Assembly: GCA_012031225.1 (NCBI GenBank)
Contig: JAAUTZ010000026.1
Coordinates: forward strand, 1-39,957
Direction of reading: 5' to 3'
Source: Chloroflexaceae bacterium
Lineage (GTDB): Bacteria; Chloroflexota; Chloroflexia; Chloroflexales; Chloroflexaceae
DNA: 39,957 nt
This document shows, piece after piece, positions 1 to 7,775 of the stretch; the first letter of the stretch is position 1; every line of letters starts with the position of its first letter. The position numbers and the translations under genes are program-made. The notes under the pieces are model-generated. The model was not told the origin of the DNA. It saw only the letters and a program-made list of their open reading frames with translations, and made no database searches.

Positions 1-154
1 GTTCGGTGGGCATGGGTTCCGGCGGGCGGCTCCAATCAATGGCGTTGGCGACGGTGGGGAACAGGAAGGTCAGGAAGTCGCGGAAATAGTGTTCGAGAAT
101 GAGCTTCCACGGCTCATCGAAGGTATCGGGCGGGGTTGGGATGGGCTGCGCCAT
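1..154 (-). CDS. Rpn-family nuclease/putative transposase, N-terminal fragment
   Basis: The minus strand opens with an ATG at 154 and reads 51 codons to the window edge without a stop. The peptide has the sequence style of the N-terminus of Rpn-type proteins (PD-(D/E)XK nucleases once annotated as putative transposases): a WKLILEHYF stretch, then FLTFLFP, then an AIDWSRP stretch. Family knowledge: the catalytic D-ExK core lies further downstream, outside the window, so activity cannot be judged. The start is supported by an AAAGGAG ribosome site at 161-167 with a 6-base spacer and by a good promoter just upstream. Rpn genes are often found in mobile or decaying neighbourhoods, which fits the broken genes to the right. 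Confidence 0.75.
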   Translation of the reverse strand, partial: MAQPIPTPPDTFDEPWKLILEHYFRDFLTFLFPTVANAIDWSRPPEPMPTE

Positions 155-188
155 CGGCTGCTCCTTTCGGCATCGGCTCGCTAGCACA

Positions 189-218
189 AGTATACGGGAT
201 GATCGGGGCGGCTGTCAA
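189..218 (-). promoter_or_regulatory. sigma70-type promoter of the Rpn gene
   Basis: On the minus strand a perfect -35 TTGACA (213-218) is followed after 18 bases by TATACT (189-194). The predicted transcript starts about 28 bases before the ATG at 154, leaving room for the AAAGGAG ribosome site. Confidence 0.7.
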
Positions 219-297
219 GCGGGTGCGGGGACGCGGCGAAGTCAGGTAGGCGCAAGCGTGGGGCAAAACGGGCGGGCGGGTGTGAGGGCTTAAGCGG

Positions 298-471
298 CTA
301 CTGCGCCTCGCCTGCCTTGTGCCGCGCTACCCAGCGGCACATCAAGGGCACGGTGAAGCGGTAGCAGTCGGGGGCGGGGGTGTCGCTGGGGGTGATGACA
401 TCGTGCTGCACGAGGGTGGCAAGGGCCGACTCCAGTACATCGTTGGGTAGCCCGGTGGCGGCAGCCAGCGC
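298..471 (-). pseudogene. out-of-frame tail of a lost AAA/ATPase-type protein
   Basis: In the frame one base away from the 342-1478 gene, the minus strand encodes about 57 residues starting ALAAATGLPNDVLESALATL, then VQHDVI, and later YRFTVPLMCRWVARHK before a TAG at 298-300. This is the style of a C-terminal winged helix following an AAA/STAND-type ATPase module. By contrast, the overlapping end of the 342 frame is a low-complexity Pro/Ser/Thr string that looks like noise. I infer that the last part of a different gene was joined to the ATP-binding gene by a deletion, or that a single frameshift separates the two halves of one protein. Nothing upstream of about 471 in this frame is convincing. 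Confidence 0.5.
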
Positions 472-1478
472 GGGCCGCCTATGGTCTCGATGAGGCCATC
501 ATCTACCATGCCCTTCAGGTCGCGCTGCACCGAACGTTCGGCGCGTTGTGGGAAGAGGGCCCGCAGCTCACGTGGGCTGGCTTCGCCGTGCGTCCGTAGG
601 AAGTTCAGGATCACCCGCTGCGGCTCGTTCAAGCCCAGATCGTCGCCGTTGAGGTAGGCATCCATCGCTCGCCCAAACACGGTGACAATAAAGGATGCAC
701 CGGTGTCGTAGAAGCGCGGCGGCGGGAGATCCTCGCGCTTGAGCACCGCCACGACGGTGTCCAAGCCCTGCCCGAACGCCTCCACGTAGCCGGCTTCGTA
801 GAGGATGGACTGGATCACTGGATTGCGCGACACCTGCTCGGCGAGGATGTTATCTACCGTTACGCCCGGCGGCAACCCGCCCGGACTGACCCACTCGATG
901 CGGTCGCGGAAGATCTGCACCCGTGCCGCCGACAGGAAGTTGGCGTAATCGCGGTGGGCGAGCATATTGACGCACAGTTCGCGGATCACGGCACGCGGGT
1001 ATTCGTGGACTTCGATGCGCTGGAAGCCGCTATCGCTGAGGGTCATGCCGTGGCGGGTATGTTCCCAGAGATATTCTTCGACGCGCCCTAGCTGATCGAA
1101 CAGGGTACCGCCGATGTCTTTGCGGAGATCGAGTACGTCAGTGGAGATTGGTTCTAGCCCGCGGTAGTGCCCGATGTCTATGACGGCACGCGGAAAGACG
1201 GCTTGCGGTTCGCGGGCAAAGCACATCATGCCGCCCAGTGTGACATAGGGCGTATCGCCGACGCGCACGAGGCAATGTTTGTGCAGCAGATACTCCAGCG
1301 GGTCGGTTGGGCCACGGTAGCGGCCACGCTCGACAGCTTGCACGATGTGCTGCTCGACGCGCTGCATATCGAGTACGTCAGGCGTAGTCGAGCGCACCGG
1401 CAGGCTGTCGGGGCTGCGGTGGATCGGCGGATCAATAAAGGTGAGTTGTTCGATACGCGACGGGTGCGTTTCATGCAT
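342..1478 (-). CDS. ATP-binding HTH regulator (HATPase_c_4 / AlbA_2 type), 3' end aberrant
   Basis: The 378-residue reading frame contains a divergent histidine-kinase-like ATPase fold (HATPase_c_4). The N-box is RELCVNMLAHRDY around residues 160-175, followed by DRIEWVSPGGLPPGVT, SRNPVI and EAFGQGLDTV. A winged-helix HTH follows near the C-terminus (EPQRVILNFLRTHG ... RSVQRDLKGMVDDGLIE). Related proteins usually begin with an AlbA_2/Schlafen-like domain containing an E-F-K motif; I do not see it clearly, so the N-terminus may be divergent or lost. After GLIETIGG the frame becomes Pro/Ser-rich and probably is not native. The ATG at 1478 is preferred over the longer one at 1547, which would lie upstream of the -10 box at 1511-1516. 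Function in this family is unproven; several members regulate transcription or belong to defence loci. Confidence 0.65.
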   Translation of the reverse strand: MHETHPSRIEQLTFIDPPIHRSPDSLPVRSTTPDVLDMQRVEQHIVQAVERGRYRGPTDPLEYLLHKHCLVRVGDTPYVTLGGMMCFAREPQAVFPRAVIDIGHYRGLEPISTDVLDLRKDIGGTLFDQLGRVEEYLWEHTRHGMTLSDSGFQRIEVHEYPRAVIRELCVNMLAHRDYANFLSAARVQIFRDRIEWVSPGGLPPGVTVDNILAEQVSRNPVIQSILYEAGYVEAFGQGLDTVVAVLKREDLPPPRFYDTGASFIVTVFGRAMDAYLNGDDLGLNEPQRVILNFLRTHGEASPRELRALFPQRAERSVQRDLKGMVDDGLIETIGGPRWLPPPGYPTMYWSRPLPPSCSTMSSPPATPPPPTATASPCP

Positions 1479-1510
1479 GGCGATGCTACCCCGAATGCTA
1501 CATTGTAGGT

Positions 1511-1540
1511 ATTGTAGCACAGGTAGCGCGGGGGTGTCAG
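1511..1540 (-). promoter_or_regulatory. extended -10 promoter of the ATP-binding regulator
   Basis: Minus-strand CTGACA (1535-1540), an 18-base spacer, and TGC-TACAAT (1511-1519). A start near 1503 leaves a leader of about 25 bases. The leader contains TAGCAT twice, which could be an operator, but this is weak. Confidence 0.55.
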
Positions 1541-1576
1541 CCCGCACCGCGCCCTGCCGCGCTTTCCCCTTCTTCT

Positions 1577-1584
1577 GCTATACT
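1577..1584 (+). promoter_or_regulatory. extended -10 element before the STAND-derived chimera
   Basis: TGC-TATACT at 1576-1584 with no good -35. Initiation near 1592 would exclude the ATG at 1593 and favours the ATG at 1617, which has GAAGGG (1605-1610) six bases before it. Confidence 0.5.
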
Positions 1585-1616
1585 AGCATTGGATGCACGA
1601 AATCGAAGGGCTACCG

Positions 1617-3362
1617 ATGCGCCATTCTATCAAAATTGCTTTAAATGGCATTGCCGCCATCACCCTGCTGGTATCGCTGGTGTGGCTTGTGGTTGCGCCC
1701 GATTTCGAGCCGCTGCTGGCCTTGCTCGGTGCGTTGGGCATGTTGCTAGGGGCGTTCTTCATCAAGGATGAGGCGCGTACTCCACCTGCCACCGCCGTTC
1801 CGGCTCCACCGCCCCCACCGCCACTTGATCCGCGCCGTGCCCTCGAACAGCAGCTTGCCGAGCTTACCAGTAATCTCCACCTGATTGAGCAGCGCATCGC
1901 CACGTTTGTGTCATCAACTGACGTACCCTTGCAGTTGGAGAAGGATCGGCAGAGGTGTCAGGAGCAGATTGCGGCGTTAGAGCAGCGGTTGCAAGGGCTA
2001 GTCCCGCAAGATCATGCAGCTCTTCCCATCCCCGCGCCCGTGGGCGACTTCACCGGGCGCGAGCAGGAGCTGGACGTGGGTACTGCCGCCAGCCAGCGCA
2101 CAGCGGCACTACCCGCCCCGCCAAGCAACGAGCAGGGGCAGCAGAATGTTTCGCCCCCCTTTACTGAGCAACCCCGTCGTATGATTGCTGCGATGCCAGC
2201 CCAGTCTCGCATACACGTACCGACAGAAATCTGGGTTCAAATATGTATTAAGGGAAGTTATGGTTTTAAGAGTGAACTCCCAAAATCCACTGACTTTGGC
2301 GATGAGATTACGAAAGACGATGTAAAAAAGGAATGCCTAGCAGTTAGGTTCCCAAACGACCCGAAGAGCGGCCAACCACAATCCGCTGATGTACTTATTT
2401 TTGTTCGTGCAATTGGATTCAAGATCATCGATTCGCCCGATCAAACACTCCGTGTCCCATTTGGAGAGAACTCAGGGAAATTGGTGATTCGCCTTCAACC
2501 GGAAGGACATGATGGACGTGTATACATTGATGCAAGACAACAATTAACGCCTCAAGGCGAGATCGTTCATCTAGGCACTATTTCTTTGAAAGCCCGCATG
2601 GTGGCACAAAATGCTACCCCCCCAATCCAGTTTCAATTTGATGAATTAGAACTCTTCAAACTCACTCCAGATGTTCTGCCGCAGATCAGGGGCATCGCCA
2701 CCGTCACCGGCGATAACTCCGGCGTGAATGTTGGGGTGAATACGGGCACCAACTATGGGCAAAGTGTCGGGGTGAATACAGGCACGGTCAGCCAGAATCC
2801 CCAGAACATCAACAACAATGCGCCCAATCAAGGCGCACAAGGCACGTTTGGCGGGCCGGTCAGCTTCAGTCAAGGCGGCACCACCTTCAACCAGCAGGGG
2901 CAGAACGTCGGCACGCAGCACAATGCGGGGCGGGATATGAACATCCAGAACCAGCAGGCGGGCGGCAACATCAGCAATTCGCCCCAGATCAGCGGCAGTG
3001 GCAATAACTACGTAGGCGGCAACGTGGGCGGAAACGTGGGTGGTGACAATATCACCGGTGGGGTGAATATCACCACGTCAGGGACGGGCAATATTGTTGG
3101 TGGGTATAAATCGAATGTGCAGGTGCAGCAGGGCAGTAGTGCCAATGATCTCGCCCAAGCATTTGCCCAAGTGTATGCTGCGATTGATGCTCGCCGTGTG
3201 GATCCGAATGTAGACAAGGCGGAACTAGCTGAGACTGTCCAGAAGATTGAGGCAGAGGCCCAGATGGCGACGAAGCGAACGAAACCAAGCTCACGCGCTG
3301 GTTCACGATCTTGGCAGGCATGGCCGAAGACATCGTGGAGGTCACTGCTGCGGCCCTGCTGA
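1617..3362 (+). CDS. membrane-anchored chimeric conflict-type protein with STAND stub and Gly/Asn-rich repeats (frameshifted end)
   Basis: This 581-residue frame starts with two hydrophobic segments (about residues 8-25 and 30-50), then a proline run and a coiled coil (about 70-135). Next comes PAPVGDFTGREQEL, the signature that normally introduces a NACHT/NB-ARC (STAND) NTPase, but no Walker A or B motif follows. Instead there is a beta-rich segment (about 200-345, from WVQICIKG to TISLKARMV) in a patch visibly poorer in G+C than its surroundings. After it comes a Gly/Asn/Thr repeat region (about 365-505) with units such as GVNTGT and GGNVGG. The frame then ends in a basic tail after a frameshift at 3264-3265. 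I infer a chimera left by loss of the NTPase core. It sits between two other conflict-type genes. Function unknown; probably not fully functional. Confidence 0.6.
   Translation: MRHSIKIALNGIAAITLLVSLVWLVVAPDFEPLLALLGALGMLLGAFFIKDEARTPPATAVPAPPPPPPLDPRRALEQQLAELTSNLHLIEQRIATFVSSTDVPLQLEKDRQRCQEQIAALEQRLQGLVPQDHAALPIPAPVGDFTGREQELDVGTAASQRTAALPAPPSNEQGQQNVSPPFTEQPRRMIAAMPAQSRIHVPTEIWVQICIKGSYGFKSELPKSTDFGDEITKDDVKKECLAVRFPNDPKSGQPQSADVLIFVRAIGFKIIDSPDQTLRVPFGENSGKLVIRLQPEGHDGRVYIDARQQLTPQGEIVHLGTISLKARMVAQNATPPIQFQFDELELFKLTPDVLPQIRGIATVTGDNSGVNVGVNTGTNYGQSVGVNTGTVSQNPQNINNNAPNQGAQGTFGGPVSFSQGGTTFNQQGQNVGTQHNAGRDMNIQNQQAGGNISNSPQISGSGNNYVGGNVGGNVGGDNITGGVNITTSGTGNIVGGYKSNVQVQQGSSANDLAQAFAQVYAAIDARRVDPNVDKAELAETVQKIEAEAQMATKRTKPSSRAGSRSWQAWPKTSWRSLLRPC
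2700..3120 (+). repeat. degenerate Gly/Asn/Thr coding repeats
   Basis: The translated stretch repeats short units (SGVNVGVNTGTNYG, SVGVNTGT, YVGGNVGGNVGGDN), and the DNA shows matching ggcggcaacgtgggcgga-like units. Such runs are typical of extended beta-solenoid or flexible linkers between the effector and sensor parts of bacterial conflict proteins. The units are too degenerate for a satellite call. Confidence 0.6.
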
Positions 3363-3436
3363 GTCCGCAGGCGGCGGTGGCGACTGTGGCCCGCAAGGTC
3401 GCGGAGAAAGCCAAAGCCAAGCAGCTGACTGGCTAG
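3266..3436 (+). pseudogene. frameshifted native C-terminal helical module of the chimera
   Basis: Immediately after CAG at 3261-3263 the other frame reads GDEANETKLTRWFTILAGMA, then EDIVEV and SPQAAVATVARKVAEKAKAK, ending at TAG 3434-3436. It continues the amphipathic helix VDKAELAETVQKIEAEAQ of the upstream frame much better than the in-frame tail (TKRTKPSSRAGSRSW). One base appears to be missing at 3264-3265. The module resembles the C-terminal helical bundle found with similar repeat-containing conflict proteins (recollection, not searched). It may be a real mutation or a sequencing/assembly error. Confidence 0.65.
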
Positions 3437-3457
3437 GTGCTAGGGTGGGGCAAGGCG

Positions 3458-3466
3458 TGGTATACT
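3458..3466 (+). promoter_or_regulatory. extended -10 promoter of the methyltransferase-nuclease gene
   Basis: TGG-TATACT at 3458-3466, followed by a small palindromic tract with TACGTAC around 3477-3483. The ATG at 3506 lies about 33 bases after the expected start. This argues that the gene is transcribed on its own rather than only from the chimera upstream. Confidence 0.5.
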
Positions 3467-3505
3467 TTTACGAATGTACGTACTTGTAACGGAAAAGATC
3501 ACGCC

Positions 3506-5173
3506 ATGCCCCAACTCCCGCCACAGAATGCCCTCTACTACGGCGATAATCTGGAGATTATCCGCCAGTATCTGCCCGACGAATGCGTAGACCTGATCTA
3601 CCTCGACCCGCCCTTCAATAGTAGCCGCAACTACAATGTGCTGTTCAAGGATGAAGGGGGAAAGGAATCCGAAGCACAGGTGGTGGCTTTTCAGGATACG
3701 TGGCACTGGACCCCAGCGGCGGCGCGGGCCTATGAGGAGTTGGTGACGCAGGTCGGCGGCAATGTCGGCGAACTGATCGCGGCCCTGCGCGTCTACCTGC
3801 GTACCTCGCCCATGATGGCCTATCTGGTGATGATGGGCATTCGCCTTGTCGAGCTATACCGCGTGCTCAAGCCAAATGGCAGTATCTACTTGCACTGCGA
3901 TCCGACGGCCAGCCACTATCTGAAACTGGTGATGGATACCATCTTTGGGGTGGAGCAGTTCCGCAACGAGATCGTCTGGAAACGCACCTCGACCCACAGC
4001 GATGCGAAACGCTGGGCCCCCGTGAGTGATACAATCCTGTTTTACACCAAATCCCGCGACTACACATGGAACCCGCTGTACGTGCCCTACGATGAGCAGT
4101 ACATCAAAGAGATGTATCGCCATGACGACCACGACGGGCGGGGCTTGTATCAGCTTGATAACATAACTAGTCCGAACCCGCGCCCGCGTATGACCTATGA
4201 GTGGATGGGCTTTCCGCCCCCAGAAGCAGGGTGGCGGTATCAACGCCGCACGATGCAACGCCTGCATAATGAGGGGCGGATCTATTACCCGACGAATCCC
4301 GATGGGAGCTTCGATACGACTAAACGCCCGCGCCTGAAACGCTACCTAAACGAGATGCCCGGCCGGATTCACGATAACGTCTGGACTGACATCAACCCGA
4401 TTGGCTCGCAAGCCCGCGAACGGCTCGGCTACCCGACGCAGAAGCCGATTGCCTTGTTGCGCCGGATTATTGAAGCAAGTAGCAATGCAGGCGATCTGGT
4501 GCTTGATCCGTTCGCGGGGTGCGGCACGACCATCGCCGCCGCCGAGCAGCTCAAGCGACGCTGGATTGGCGTAGATATTACCCACCTTGCGATTGCGTTG
4601 CTGAAGTATCGCCTGCGCGATATGTACAGTCTGCTGCCCGCCCAGCAGTACCTCGTATTTGGTGAGCCGCGTGATCTTGGCGCAGCCCGCCAACTTGCGA
4701 GCGAGAATCGCTACCAGTTCCAATGGTGGGCGTTGTCGCTGATCGAGGCCCGCCCCACCGGTGGACGCACTGGGAGCAAGGAGGGCAAGCAGGGCGCGGA
4801 TCAGGGCGTGGATGGGGTGATTACATTTCTGGATACGCCCGACGGCAAAGCCAAACGAGCGATTGTCCAAGTCAAGAGTGGCAAAGTTGGGGTGCGCGAC
4901 ATCCGCGATCTGATCGGTACGGTTGAGCGCGAGAAAGCCCAGATCGGCATCTTCATCACGCTCGAAGACCCAACCAAGCCGATGGAAGCCGAAGCCAATG
5001 GCGCGGGCTTCTACCACTCACCCGTAACGCAGCGCAGCTACCCGCGCATCCAGATCCGCACGATTAGCGGGCTGCTCGCGGGGCAAGGCGTGCAGCTGCC
5101 ACGCGATACCACCACCTTCAAGCAGGCTGCGCCGCCCCCACCCGATGTGGATCAGGGGCGGCTGCTGGAGTAG
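3506..5173 (+). CDS. beta-class DNA methyltransferase fused to a PD-(D/E)XK nuclease domain
   Basis: The 555-residue protein has the catalytic motif IV DPPF at residues 34-37 and the SAM-binding motif I DPFAGCGTT around 334-342. IV before I is the beta-class order of amino (N6-adenine or N4-cytosine) methyltransferases. A second domain follows: after QGVDG (D436) comes AIVQVKSG (Q455, K457), the D...QxK core of Mrr-like/PD-(D/E)XK nucleases, and then IGIFITLEDPT. Methylation and cleavage may thus reside in one chain, unlike split type II or III systems; no separate restriction subunit is nearby. The ATG at 3506 was chosen because the sequence from MPQLPPQNALYYGDNLEII is family-like, while the 23 upstream codons contain the promoter. 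All visible key residues are intact, so it is probably active. The sequence specificity cannot be read. Confidence 0.88.
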   Translation: MPQLPPQNALYYGDNLEIIRQYLPDECVDLIYLDPPFNSSRNYNVLFKDEGGKESEAQVVAFQDTWHWTPAAARAYEELVTQVGGNVGELIAALRVYLRTSPMMAYLVMMGIRLVELYRVLKPNGSIYLHCDPTASHYLKLVMDTIFGVEQFRNEIVWKRTSTHSDAKRWAPVSDTILFYTKSRDYTWNPLYVPYDEQYIKEMYRHDDHDGRGLYQLDNITSPNPRPRMTYEWMGFPPPEAGWRYQRRTMQRLHNEGRIYYPTNPDGSFDTTKRPRLKRYLNEMPGRIHDNVWTDINPIGSQARERLGYPTQKPIALLRRIIEASSNAGDLVLDPFAGCGTTIAAAEQLKRRWIGVDITHLAIALLKYRLRDMYSLLPAQQYLVFGEPRDLGAARQLASENRYQFQWWALSLIEARPTGGRTGSKEGKQGADQGVDGVITFLDTPDGKAKRAIVQVKSGKVGVRDIRDLIGTVEREKAQIGIFITLEDPTKPMEAEANGAGFYHSPVTQRSYPRIQIRTISGLLAGQGVQLPRDTTTFKQAAPPPPDVDQGRLLE

Positions 5174-5812
5174 CTACGCGCCCGCTCGCACCTGCGCGAT
5201 CTGGGCTACCGCCGCATCTGGCGCAAGGTAGCCTTTGGCGATTGGGTAGAGCTGCCCGTCGCGCTCGTAGACAAGCGTGGGGTAGGTGCTGAAGCCCTGC
5301 GCCCGAGCCAGTGCAAACTGTTGCCGCGTTGCACTTCGCGCCGCGTCACTATCCCATCGCTTCAAGAATGGCTCCACATCAATGCCTTGCGCCGCCACCA
5401 GTTCGGCTAGCACATCCGCATCATCCAGTGCTAGCCCGCGCACATACAGCGCGTGCGGCAGGCTATCAGCAAAAGCATACACTCGCTCCGGCGCAAGCTG
5501 CCGCACAACCGTAATCGCTCGGCAGGGCGGCTCCGAGTTGCTGATGTATGTGCCCGCTTGCAGTAGCCCATCGTAGTATGCGGTTCCGGCTGCTACACCG
5601 CTCACCCGTTGCACCTCCGCCAAGCCCGCGATCAGGTAGTCCCGATCATGCCTAATCGGACGCACCCGTTCACCCACCACCAAGCCGCCATAGGCCAACA
5701 CAATCGGCACTGTGGGATACTGGGCTACAATCGCCGCCATTGTTGGGCGAAAGGCAAAACACCAGCCACAAAGCGGATCAAAGCCATACAGCAAATGTTC
5801 GGTTGTTGTCAT
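5174..5812 (-). CDS. DsbA/FrnE-type thiol oxidoreductase
   Basis: The 212-residue protein has a thioredoxin fold with helical insertion: CGWC at residues 15-18 (within DPLCGWCFAF) and the cis-proline loop STYPTL near residue 177. No signal peptide is seen, so it is likely cytosolic like FrnE proteins, which oxidise or isomerise disulfides. Length fits the family (about 200-220). The ribosome site GGAGGGA (5822-5828) precedes the ATG by about nine bases. Its stop (5174-5176) directly abuts the stop of the methyltransferase (5171-5173), so the genes converge with no space between them. No function linked to the neighbours is evident. Confidence 0.85.
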   Translation of the reverse strand: MTTTEHLLYGFDPLCGWCFAFRPTMAAIVAQYPTVPIVLAYGGLVVGERVRPIRHDRDYLIAGLAEVQRVSGVAAGTAYYDGLLQAGTYISNSEPPCRAITVVRQLAPERVYAFADSLPHALYVRGLALDDADVLAELVAAQGIDVEPFLKRWDSDAARSATRQQFALARAQGFSTYPTLVYERDGQLYPIAKGYLAPDAAVAQIAQVRAGA

Positions 5813-5903
5813 TGCAGTCGTCCCTCCATGCTCTGGATAGATGTTGCTATTCTTTACGCAACATTGAATCTACCACGTCCCACACCATTCAGCTATGCAC
5901 CTA

Positions 5904-5912
5904 TGGTATGAT
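5904..5912 (+). promoter_or_regulatory. extended -10 promoter of the M1 peptidase gene
   Basis: TGG-TATGAT, about 40 bases before the chosen ATG at 5955. No convincing -35. The longer ATG at 5895 would precede this element. Confidence 0.5.
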
Positions 5913-5954
5913 ATTAGCGGATATTCACCAACACAGCGAAAGCCTGTACCATTT

Positions 5955-7544
5955 ATGCCCCTAACTCGCACCTTGTCCATCCTGCTGTTTGCGCTCCTGC
6001 TAGGGGGCTGTGGCTCACTCCCACCCACCGAGTCATCCCACGCCGCACCACCGCGCCCGACGGCTCCGGCACTGGCAACAATCCGCCCAACCTTTGCTAC
6101 CGTGCGCCCGTCCACCCCCGCACTGCCGCCCACCGCACCACCCGCCCTCCCATCGCCGCCAAACGTGCCGCTGCCCACGCCAGAACGCTCGCCGAGCCAA
6201 GCGGCGGCAATGCGGGCAACGTTTGCAGGCGACCTTGCCACCGTGCCCAACATCCCGCACTACACGCTGCGGCTGGAATTTGCCCCCGATCAGCAACTCC
6301 TCAATGGCGTGATGCGCCTAGTCTACACTAATACCGTCGGGGTGTCGCTTGAGACACTGGCTCTGCGACTCTACCCCAACTTCCCGCAAGACCTGTTTGG
6401 CAGTGGTGGCGATACCCGCATGGAGATTACCGCCGCTACCGTTGCAGGGGGGCCTGTGCCGATCTCCTATGCCGCAGCAGATACGGCGCTGATCCTGCCG
6501 CTTGACCCGCCGCTTGGGCCGGATGCCAGCGTGACGGTAGACCTTGCCTTCAGTGCAACGGTGCAGGCGTGGCAGGACGGGAGCTATCCGCTCACGGGCT
6601 ATTATCCCATGCTGGCGGTGTGGGGCGACGATGGCTGGCGGCTGGATGTCTCCCGCTTCCCCGATCACATCTTCGCCGAGACAGCCCTCTACCGGGTGAC
6701 TGTCACCGCCCCAACTGCGCTTACGGTGGCGGCAACGGGCAGCACCCTGACGACGCGCCCCAATCCCGATGATACGCGCACATGGCAGATCGTGACGGGC
6801 CCGGTGCGTCAATTCGCACTCAGCATCGGCGACTACGTGAGCCTGTCCGAGCAAGTCGGCGAGGTGCAAGTCACAGCGTATACGCAGCGCGGCAATGGGC
6901 TATTCCTGCGCGAATATCTCCGCACTGCGGCAAGTGCGTTGGCGACGTTCGAGCGGCTATTTGGGGCGTACCCCTACCGCGAACTCGATCTGCATCTGCT
7001 GCCGTATACCTTCAATGGCGGCGATGAATATCCGGGCTTGATCTTCGTCTATACCAGTGGTACATTTGGGGCAGGCGCACGCTACGTCACCGCGCACGAA
7101 GTCGCCCATCAGTGGTGGTTTGCCGTCGTCGGTAATGACATCTTCACTGAGGCATGGCTCGATGAAGCCTTCGCGCAGTATAGCGGCATCCTTGCCGTCG
7201 CGGAATTGGCCGGCCCAGAAGCCGCCGCCGCCGATTACGAGCGCGAGGTGCTGTACCGCTATCAGGGCGCACTGGCCGATGGCGATCTGCCGATTGGCTG
7301 GAGCATCACCCGCTACAGCGATTTCAACGTCTACTATCGCACGGTGTATGGCAAAGGTGCGGTGTTTCTCGCAACGCTGCGCGAGCAACTCGGCGACGAG
7401 CTGTTCTTCGCGGCCCTGCAACGCTACTACGCCCGCCACCGCTATGGCGTAGCAACTGGGCGCGATGTGCAAGCGGCATTTGAGCAGGCGAGCGGGCGTG
7501 ATCTGGAGCCGCTCTTTCGGACGTGGGTGTATGGCTGGGAGTAG
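5955..7544 (+). CDS. M1-family zinc metallopeptidase, predicted lipoprotein
   Basis: The 529-residue protein starts with a lipoprotein signal (MPLTRTLSILLFALLLGGC; lipobox LGGC), then a Pro/Ala/Thr-rich linker of about 80 residues. The M1 architecture follows: a beta domain, the exopeptidase-type loop GGDEYPG (355-361, in place of classic GAMEN), zinc motif HEVAH (381-385), and third ligand E404 in WLDEAFA. M1 enzymes cleave N-terminal residues from peptides, and the anchor suggests action on the outer face of the membrane. The start at 5955 puts the lipobox at the right distance; the upstream ATG at 5895 would add 20 residues and precede the -10 box. The C-terminal helical domain is short. 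It is convergent with tRNA-Ser, 11 bases away. Confidence 0.88.
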   Translation: MPLTRTLSILLFALLLGGCGSLPPTESSHAAPPRPTAPALATIRPTFATVRPSTPALPPTAPPALPSPPNVPLPTPERSPSQAAAMRATFAGDLATVPNIPHYTLRLEFAPDQQLLNGVMRLVYTNTVGVSLETLALRLYPNFPQDLFGSGGDTRMEITAATVAGGPVPISYAAADTALILPLDPPLGPDASVTVDLAFSATVQAWQDGSYPLTGYYPMLAVWGDDGWRLDVSRFPDHIFAETALYRVTVTAPTALTVAATGSTLTTRPNPDDTRTWQIVTGPVRQFALSIGDYVSLSEQVGEVQVTAYTQRGNGLFLREYLRTAASALATFERLFGAYPYRELDLHLLPYTFNGGDEYPGLIFVYTSGTFGAGARYVTAHEVAHQWWFAVVGNDIFTEAWLDEAFAQYSGILAVAELAGPEAAAADYEREVLYRYQGALADGDLPIGWSITRYSDFNVYYRTVYGKGAVFLATLREQLGDELFFAALQRYYARHRYGVATGRDVQAAFEQASGRDLEPLFRTWVYGWE

Positions 7545-7555
7545 CAGGGCGAGTG

Positions 7556-7645
7556 TGGCGGGGAGGGAGGGATTCGAACCCTCGAGGGCTTTCAGACCCT
7601 ATTCGTTTTCGAGACGAACACGTTCAACCGCTCCGTCACCTCCCC
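7556..7645 (-). tRNA. tRNA-Ser (anticodon CGA, codon UCG)
   Basis: Read on the minus strand: acceptor stem GGGGAGG (7639-7645) pairs with CCTCCCC (7560-7566), followed by a G discriminator and an encoded CCA (7556-7558). The anticodon arm has stem TTCGT/ACGAA with loop CTCGAAA, giving CGA. A long variable arm (about GGGTCTGAAAGCCC) is diagnostic for serine. The T arm is GAGGG-TTCGAAT-CCCTC. All stems are well paired, so the gene looks intact. Confidence 0.95.
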
Positions 7646-7775
7646 GCAAACTCTGCCCATTATACGCTAGTTTGCGGGCAGTGGCAAGCAATCGGTGGGG
7701 CCCTGCTGCAATGTAAGCCTATGGCTACCGTACACCGACCGTGAGCGTAATTGGCAGAGGATAGGACGAGTTACG

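Noticed and set aside
1-154. Transposase of an insertion sequence
   Set aside because: The fragment matches Rpn-type nucleases, and no terminal inverted repeats or target duplication are visible.
1593-1616. ATG at 1593 as start of the STAND-derived chimera
   Set aside because: It lies only nine bases after the -10 box and lacks a ribosome site; the ATG at 1617 has GAAGGG at good distance.
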